From: Tricholomella constricta
Lineage: Eukaryota; Basidiomycota; Agaricomycetes; Agaricales; Lyophyllaceae
Length of the DNA stretch: 64,000 nt
Reading direction: 5' to 3'
Assembly (NCBI GenBank): GCA_013368375.1
Contig: JAACJP010000039.1
Location: 62,001-126,000, forward strand
Shown piece by piece: positions 57,035 to 64,000 of the stretch. The translations under genes and the position numbers were made by a program. The notes under the pieces were generated by a model. It was not told the origin of the DNA. It saw only the letters and a list, made by a program, of their open reading frames with translations, and ran no database searches. Within the stretch, counting starts at the first letter, position 1; every line of letters starts with the position of its first letter.

Positions 57035-57200
57035 ACTTAAGTATTGCCTTGAGAATCTGTGACAGAATCAGGTCTGAACGAGACTCAGGATCAGGATCAG
57101 GAGACGGAGACAGTGTGACCCTAACCCCGGGTTTGCCGTTTATTTATTTTACATAATTTTCTCTTGCTCAGTACGAACACGAACGAACGAACGGACCTCG
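57035..57200. promoter_or_regulatory. Bidirectional promoter of PTPA and SURF6
   Basis: Only 166 bp separate the two start codons. The segment has a GATCAGGATCAGGA direct repeat and a GAACGAACGAACGGA run, but no TATA box is apparent. Confidence 0.6.
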
Positions 57201-57518
57201 ATGCCAACGGCACTACCAACCCTACGAGCCTCGCTCGAGAAACACAATGACACATTCGAATCCTTGTTAAAGCTCATACCCGCGAAATACTACATCGTCC
57301 AAGACCAGACCGAGGAGCAGGTGCGACTCTTCCGCCCTCTTCCCAGTTTATATTGTTTTTTTTGGAATTCATGCTCATCGGGTACCCAGGCATCGAAATA
57401 CCAAAAACATAGCAAGAAGCAGGGGAGGGCTGCGGGGCCGAAACAGGCCATCAAGGAGGCTACTAAAAAAGCGAAACGCGCAAAGGTGCGGTTGCGGTTG
57501 CGGTTTTTGGGTTTTGGG

Positions 57519-57571
<53 letters not shown>

Positions 57572-58829
57572 TTCTTTTTTTTTTTTGCTTTCCTTGTAAC
57601 GTTTTCTTTCCACCACACACCCACACTCACTTACGCACACATATATATAGCTCGACCCCGAAAACCGGAAATCCATCCTCGATCTCCAACGCGAGACCGA
57701 GACCGAGACCCAAAACGGGCGTGGCGCTTCCCCTTCCTCCCCCTCCCCCTCCTCCTCCGACGATGTCGATTTGGGGGACATGGAGATCGACGACGATGGG
57801 CAGGGCGCGGACGAAGAGGAGATGGTGCCAATGCCAGCTACAGAAGGCGGGATCGGCGCCCTGCGGGACAAGCTGCATGCGCGCATGGCACAGCTGCGGC
57901 GCGGGGGCGGCTACAACCACAACCACAACCACAACCACAACCACTATTCCGGCCACAATCACGGACATGGTGTTGGGAGCGGTGGGGGAGGAGGAGGAGG
58001 AGGGGGGGGAGGCGGGCGAGACGCGCTGCTGGAAGAACGGCGTGGGCAGCGCGCTGCGATGCGGGAGCGGAGGCGGAAGGAGACGCGGGAGAAGATCCGA
58101 AGGGAGGAGGAGGCTTCCAGAGGGGGGCGGGCTTCCGGAGCTGGGGCTGATAAAGGGAAGGAGGGGAAGGATAAGGATAAGGAAAAGGCGAGGAGGGAGG
58201 CGCGGGAGAAGGGGAATATCGCAAAGGTGCGTTCGCTTTCTTTCTTTCTTGGGGGGGTTAATGCTTACGACGCTCTTGTTCAGCCGCTGCTCCTAGTCCC
58301 CGACGAAGGCTCCCGACGGCACGGGGTTGACGGGCCCCAATCCTCTCTCACAACCGTCTCCTTCTCCGCGCTTGCTGGGTCCTCCAAGCCCAAATCCTCC
58401 CACCTCAAAACGACCTCCAACCCCCAACAAGCACTGGAACAGCTCTCCGCGCGCAAAGAGCGGCTCCAATCCCTGCCCGACGAGAAGCGGCGGATGGTTG
58501 AGGAGCGGGAGAGGTGGGAGAAGGCGGGGGCGAGGCTGGAGGGTGTGAAGGTGCATGACGACGAGGGGAGGCTGAAGAAGGCGGTTAAGAGGAAGGAGAA
58601 GGAGAAGGGGAGGAGTAAGAAGGAGTGGGACGAACGCAAGGAGCAGATCTCGCATGCGATGGCGGCGAAGCAGAAGAAGCGGACGGACAACATCGCCATG
58701 CGCAATGAGAGGAAGAGCGATAAGCGCAAGGGTGTTGGGAAGGCTGCTGTGGCGAAGGCGAAGGCGCGTCCGGGCTTTGAGGGGAAGCCGTTCAAGGGCA
58801 AGGACAAGGGCAAGGGCAAGGGGAAATAA
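57201..58829 (+). CDS. RRP14: Surfeit locus protein 6 (SURF6/Rrp14), 445 aa
   Basis: Exons 57201-57320, 57390-57485, 57651-58226 and 58284-58829 give 445 residues. The N-terminus (LRASLEKHNDTFESLLKLIPAKYY) is the SURF6 N-terminal domain. The middle has a His/Asn and Gly run (about 150-190) from repeats. The C-terminal SURF6 domain shows TVSFSALAG, LEQLSARKERLQSLP, DEGRLKKAVKRKEKEKGRSK and KEEW-like SKKEWDERKEQI. The end is extremely Lys/Gly-rich (FKGKDKGKGKGK). Rrp14/SURF6 is a nucleolar factor in 40S and 60S ribosome assembly. It is convergent with acetyl-CoA synthetase, 242 bp away. Intron 2 contains a (CT)n run. Confidence 0.95.
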
Positions 58830-59071
58830 TGTACGATTGTACGATTGTACACAAACACATTCTACACTTCCATTCTCAGCGGCCCCTCTCTCTCTCTCAA
58901 TCTCTCAAAATCTCGAAAGTTTGATAGCCCAAGTCCCGATCCATTCACCGCCATTCATTCCCATTACACAAAATAAAAAAAGTAGAAAAAAACACGGAGG
59001 AGCCAGCCCATTCCCTTTCCTCCCTTTCCTCCTGCGCTATAAACTATAAACAAAGGGCAACCTAACAGCGC
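58830..59071. terminator. Convergent 3' region of SURF6 and ACS
   Basis: A 242 bp AT-rich stretch with ACAAAATAAAAAAAG-type signals likely serving both transcripts. No rho-type hairpin is expected in this organism. Confidence 0.4.
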
Positions 59072-62008
59072 TCACCCGCGCTCAGCGACCTTGTCCTTGA
59101 TAACCTGCACCACCCCAGGCTCCGCCACCGTGCTCAGATCCCCAAGCTCGTCGCCCTCGCCCGCGACGATCTTGCGCATGATGCGGCGCATGATCTGTCC
59201 GTTCCATTCCATTCAGTATCAAGTATCCAGTATCTCCAATATCACCTCGAAAAGGGGAGAGGGGCGGTATGGGGTAAAGAGATGAGGGGAAGGAAAGTGG
59301 AAGAGCGGAAGAGCGGAAGAAGGGAAAGGGAAGAGAGAAAGAAGGGAAAGGAAAGAAGGGAGAGGGAAAAGGGAAGAAAGAACGGAACGCACCTTCCCCG
59401 AACGCGTCTTGGGCAAATCACTAACAACATATATCTTCTTGGGCGCCGCGAACGGCCCAATCACCTTGCGCACCTGCAGGACCAGCTCTTTCACCAGCGT
59501 CGTTTCGTCTGCCGGGTCGTGTGCGAATTCCCTATAACCGCAGTTGTTGTTGTTGTTGTTGTAAGCCAAAAAAAAAGGGGGGGTGGAAGAGGAAGGGGAG
59601 AAGAGAGGGGGGGGGGACGCACGGTTTAAGCGTGACGAATGCATACACGGCTTGTCCCGTCAACTCGTCTGCCGTGCCAATCACTACCACCACACCACAT
59701 CAGCGCCGCCAAACCAGGAACAGCAAAAAGGGGGGGGGGGGGGGGGGGACGCACCAGCGGTCTCTGCGACGCCCTTGTGCATGATGAGCGCAGACTCGAT
59801 CTCGGCCGTCGAGAGGCGGTGGCCCGATACGTTGATCACGTCTGTTTTCGCCATCCATCGTCCATCGTCAGCGTCGTTCGTTCGTTGGGGGAGATCAGGG
59901 GGAAGGAAAAGGGAAAGGGAAAGGGAAGGGGGAAGGGGGAAGGGGGGAAACGCAAAAGACAACGAACGCACCGTCCACACGGCCTTTAATCCAGATATAC
60001 CCGTGCTCGTCCCGCGCCGCGCCGTCGCCCGTGTAGAACATCCCCGGGTAGGGCTACGCCCCGCAACACACACACACACTCGCATCAGCTCCAACTGCTC
60101 AAGGAAGAAGGGAAGCGCAAACGTACCGCCATGTAGGTATCGAGGTACCGCTGGTGGTCCCGGTAGATGGTCCGCGCGACCGAGGGCCAGGGATTCTTGA
60201 TCGCCAACACGCCTTCCACATTATCGCCTTCCAATTCCTAACAAAACCCACAAAACCAACGACAACACACAAAAATCCCAATCAGCAATCAGCCTTCCTC
60301 CCTTCTCTTCCCCACAACACAAACACAACTACAAGCGGGAAGGGGGACAGACAACTCACCACACCCGTAAGCGGATCCAACACCGCCGGTACGATCCCAA
60401 AGAACGGCACCGTCGCCGCCCCCGGCTTCGTCTCCACCGCCCCCGGGAAGGGCGTCACGACTATGGAGCCGGTCTCGGTCTGCCAGAAGGTGTCGACGAT
60501 GGCGCATTCGTGCCGCCCGACGTGCTCGTTGTACCAGTGCCACGCCTCGGGGTTGATCGGCTCCCCGACGCTTCCCAGCACGCGCAGGGAGGTGAGGTCG
60601 TGCCCTTCCACGTGGTGTGCGCCTTATGAGCGGGGGGGAAGAAGGGGAAGGTTAGGAAGAGAATGGGAGGGGAGGAAGAGGGGGGAGAGGGCTCACCGAG
60701 ACGCCGTAAGAGGCGGATGGCGGTGGGGGCAGAGTAGAACTGGGTGAGGCGGTGCTTGGCGACGGTCTCCCAGTAGCGCGAGGGGGTCGGGTAGACGGGG
60801 GTCGACTCGAACACGGTCGTGGTCACGCCGTTCAGGAGCGGGCCGTACACGATGTACCTGTTCCGGCGTCAGGTGTGCTGTTAACAGTTGGGGGGGAGGA
60901 AACGCACGTGTGGCCGGTGATCCAGCCGATGTCGGCCATGCAGGCGAAGCGGTCGTCGGGGTGCACGTCGAATACATATTTGACGGTCAGCGCCGCGCAG
61001 AGGAGGTACCCGCCCGTGGTGTGCACCACACCCTTGGGTTTGCCTGTCGAACCGGATGTCTGTGGGTGGGTTAGCATCTGCTGAATGGGTGGGAAACAAG
61101 AGCAGCGCACGTAGAGGATGAAGAGCGGGTCCTCGGACGCCATGACCTCTGGCGGGCAATAGCTCGGGACGCGCGCGAGCTCCTCATGCCACCACATATC
61201 CCTTCCCTTGACCCACGGGACCGTATTGCCCGTCCTCCTCAACACCAGGACCTTATCCACAAGCGGGCAGTCCTCCAGGGCCGCATCCACAATGGCCTTG
61301 GTCGCGATGGTCTTGCCGCCGCGGCGGCCCTCGTCCGAGGTGATGACGAAGCGGGAGTCGCAGTCCTTGACACGGTCGCGCAGGGACTCGGCGGAGAAGC
61401 CGGCGAAGATGACGGAGTGGACGGCGCCGATGCGGGCGCACGCCAAAAAGGCGGCCAGGGCATGCCAGGTCATGGGCAGGTAGATGGACACGGTGTCCCC
61501 CTTTTTGATCCCGTGTGTTTTGAGCACGTTGGCGATGCTGCAGACCTCGCGCAGGAGCTCGGCGTAGGTGATGTTGCGCCCCTCGCCGGGCTCATCGGCT
61601 TCGTAGATGATGGCGGTCTGGGCGGGGCGGGGGGTGAGAGATTAGGCAAAAAGGAAAGGGTGAGGGGACGCACCTTGTCGGGGTGCTTGAAGGCCCAGCG
61701 GTCGACGGCGTTGTAGGAGGCGTTGAGGCCGCCCTCGGGGAACCATGCGATGTCGCCGTGCTCGAATCCGCCAGATCGGACGGTTTGGAATGGGCGATCC
61801 CAGTAGAGCGTCTCACGTGCGACCTAGGGCGATGTTCAGATATGAGTCAGAATGGGGAACGTAGACGGACCTTGGCCCACCACTCGTCAGAGGCGTCGCC
61901 GACAGTGAGAGCATGGGCATCCTGGTATGCTTGGAGGTGGGGACCGATATGGGGCGTCTTGGGGCCGTTTGCGAGGCGCGGGGCAATCGGGTACTTGGGG
62001 ACAGCCAT
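59072..62008 (-). CDS. ACS1: Acetyl-CoA synthetase (AMP-forming), 657 aa
   Basis: Twelve exons: 62008-61871, 61823-61674, 61617-61111, 61059-60908, 60857-60697, 60622-60360, 60237-60127, 60053-59972, 59841-59755, 59683-59623, 59531-59393, 59194-59072. They total 1,974 bp, 657 residues, the normal ACS size. Signatures are the N-terminal ACS domain ([14 protein letters not shown]), the AMP-binding P-loop [58 protein letters not shown] and [16 protein letters not shown]. The C-terminal [15 protein letters not shown] holds the catalytic Lys. The enzyme makes acetyl-CoA from acetate, ATP and CoA for carbon use and histone acetylation. Several introns contain long G or A/G runs (for example about 59729-59748). 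Some ACS proteins are nuclear; no targeting signal is evident here. Confidence 0.97.
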
Positions 62009-64000
62009 TGGAGGGTTTTCTGGAGCAAGTGCGGGCGCAACAAGTTTTTAGGATTTTATCTACGCGATGGCAAACATAAGTAAACGCAGGTTCGGAGTTA
62101 CGCCGGTCCCCATATGCGCATGCGGGGTTGACAAGCGATCACTCGGTGCTGCTCACGTCAATTCAAAGTATGTTAGCGTAGTGCGCCTCAATGTATTCGC
62201 GACCCACGTGAATATCCCCATACGGAACAAGTCACCCGTCACCGCGACCGGGGGCGTCATCTATCTCCCACACCCGGCCTCGCACGACGCGGGCCCGTCC
62301 TATGTTTACCCCGGAACCCGATACGAATACGAATACGAATACGACCAACGGCAAAGCAATTCTGGCTCGGCATCCGCGCCTCTCCTGGGCTGCGCCATCC
62401 CTTCGTCGGTCCGGATGTGATGCAGGAGGTGCTTGCGGGGTGCGGGGAAACCGCTTCGCGCCCCTTGCAACTCTCCTTCTTTCTCCGAAGGCAGCCATGT
62501 ACGGGCGCCTAATCTCGGCGAGTCCCCCGCATCCCGATCGGCGATCGTATACATACCGAGGCGTCTCTTTCAAGCCTGTCTCTTCCTTTTTTCTTTTTTT
62601 GTCTTTTCCTCATGGATCCCTATCACTAACCTTATCCTTATCCTTTTCCCTATATCGTTCGGGACGTGCCGTACCGCCTCTTCTCGAACCCGCACCGATA
62701 ATCGATTCGATCTCCCCTCGTGTCCTCGACATCCTTCTATCCCCATGCGCCTCGCTCACCACGATGACGATGGCGCTGGCGCAGCACATGTCCACGTCCC
62801 CCCCTCCGTGCGTGCGTGTATGCGTGGACTTGCCAGTGCATGCATGCATGCATGCGCGCTTGCGCTTGGCGCCGTGCTGGCCGGACCCCGTGCTCACCCA
62901 CCTCAACACCACAGCACTCCCACCCCGGCACACAGATCACGTCACGGTACCGGTAACGTTAGGTCCCTCTCTCATGATCAAACCACTTCGGATTGTGAAT
63001 TCTCTTCCTCTTCCTGCCGCGCCACTGATGATGCATTGGTAGCCTATCAAATGGTGACGTGGTGTCGTCAATTTTCCCCACATACCCACATCCCCATTCC
63101 GCATATGTCCATCTGTTCACCCGCTTTTATTTCAACTCAGGGCGTCCTGGGTGTTCGGTTCTGCCGATACGACAACTCGTCGTGCGTCGTGTATGGTGGG
63201 TGCATCGTGACGCGCGCCACTTCCGAGTCCGACCTTTGACGACCAATGGGACCAACCAATGAATGCAGGGACGAACGAACGAGCGCAGCCGGTTGATACC
63301 ATCCATATGCCATGTCGATGTGGTCTGCTTGCCAGTCAAGCCACGCGACGAAAATGTGAAATCTATTAGCAAGATCTGAGGCGGAAGCGGGCGCGAAAAC
63401 ATTAGGCGCGTGCCTCCCGCTTCTCACTTGGTTTTTTAGTTCTTGGATTCTGGTTCTTGTTTCTTGGGTCTTTGTTCTTCGTTCTTGGTTCTTGAGCTGA
63501 GCTGGGCTGGGCTGGGATATCGTCACCTTACGTGGACGCCTCCTTGTTGAGAGCGTTGTTTCAACTCAAGCTTCAAGTCCCATCCCAAGTTCTGGTTCTG
63601 GCCGTGTGTCTGGTGTCTGGTACGCAGTCTCTCAGATACCCAAGGGACTCCCGGGCTCAGGGACTCGAAAAAAGGACTCAAGGACTCAAGAACTCAAGGA
63701 CTCAAAGGCTGCTAGAGATCGCCCCCCCCGTGGAAGGTTATGTATATGTATATGTATGCATCAACTGTGACTGGCTCCCCCTCGACGATCATGTACATGC
63801 GCAGTGCGCTTCCTCCCTCCCTCGCGAATTGACCTGTTACTGTTTCTGTTTCTGGTGCTGTTGCCGTTCCGCTGTACCCGTACGGCGCACCCTCCCAGTC
63901 TGGGCGTAACATTCAGACCTGGAATTGGGTTTCCGACTCCTCTCAGGACAGGCGGCGACGGCGGCGGCGGGGCCATGGAAGGTAGTAATGTAAAGACTCG
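62009..64000. other. ACS promoter and gene-poor end of window
   Basis: The first few hundred bases are the ACS promoter. 62322-62345 is a (GAATAC)n run, 62843-62858 a GCATGCATGCATGC palindromic run, and 63430-63500 a TTCTTGGTTCTTG repeat on one strand. The frames on both strands are long only because of base composition and show no splice chain or motif. No gene is supported. Confidence 0.4.

Noticed and set aside
59720..59755. Long G runs in ACS introns
   Set aside because: They lie wholly in introns between good splice sites; possibly real or sequencing-prone, but not features in themselves.
62302..63239. Long frames at 62.3-63.2 kb on both strands
   Set aside because: Overlapping frames in several phases, composition-driven, with simple repeats and no splice chain.
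1..64000. CRISPR arrays, bacterial operons, prophage
   Set aside because: No regularly spaced repeats or bacterial gene organisation; the sequence is eukaryotic nuclear with spliceosomal introns.

Overview
This is nuclear DNA of a filamentous basidiomycete, most likely an Agaricomycete. The evidence is many 45-65 bp spliceosomal introns with GTRNGT donors, a Ste6-type pheromone ABC exporter, a fungal kinase-like gene, an F-box/LRR relic, a BTB/zinc-finger gene, a DD34E Tc1/mariner transposase, and a LINE with an APE endonuclease. No bacterial or organellar features were seen. Exon models were joined by hand from splice signals; a model was trusted when its exon lengths summed to an open frame.

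Layout. 0-3 kb: a tRNA-derived SINE-like unit and one member of a locally amplified gene family of unknown function (family D). 3.3-8.0 kb (minus): four-exon Ste6-like transporter, 1,527 aa. 9.5 kb: intron-containing tRNA-Pro(CGG). 10.1-20.5 kb: a direct segmental duplication of three genes (A, C, B). Copy 1 looks largely intact; in copy 2 A and C are decayed and B is intact. A second family D gene lies between the copies. 22.19-27.23 kb: a 5.0 kb TA-flanked DNA transposon with ~0.4 kb terminal inverted repeats, carrying an intact DD34E transposase and a large convergent passenger gene. It ends about 40 bp upstream of a DUF2461 gene (27.27-29.93 kb). 30.2-32.7 kb (minus): kinase-like gene with a GC-AG intron. 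32.8-38 kb: two copies of a TATA-bearing dispersed repeat around an aspartic-protease pseudogene. 39.6-47.3 kb (minus): a LINE whose ORF2 has an unusual inactive RNase H-like module between endonuclease and RT, and whose ORF1 is split by a 1.27 kb insertion. 47.6-49 kb: F-box/LRR pseudogene. 49.9-51.3 kb: third copy of the dispersed repeat.

From 51.8 kb to 62.0 kb is a compact conserved block: a C2H2+BTB protein (minus), the PP2A activator PTPA (minus), SURF6/Rrp14 (plus, sharing a 166 bp divergent promoter with PTPA), and acetyl-CoA synthetase (minus, 12 exons, 657 aa). The last 2 kb hold simple repeats and no gene I can support. The window is therefore a repeat-rich accessory region (0-51 kb) next to a housekeeping block, and most novelty lies in the transposon, the LINE and the local gene duplications.
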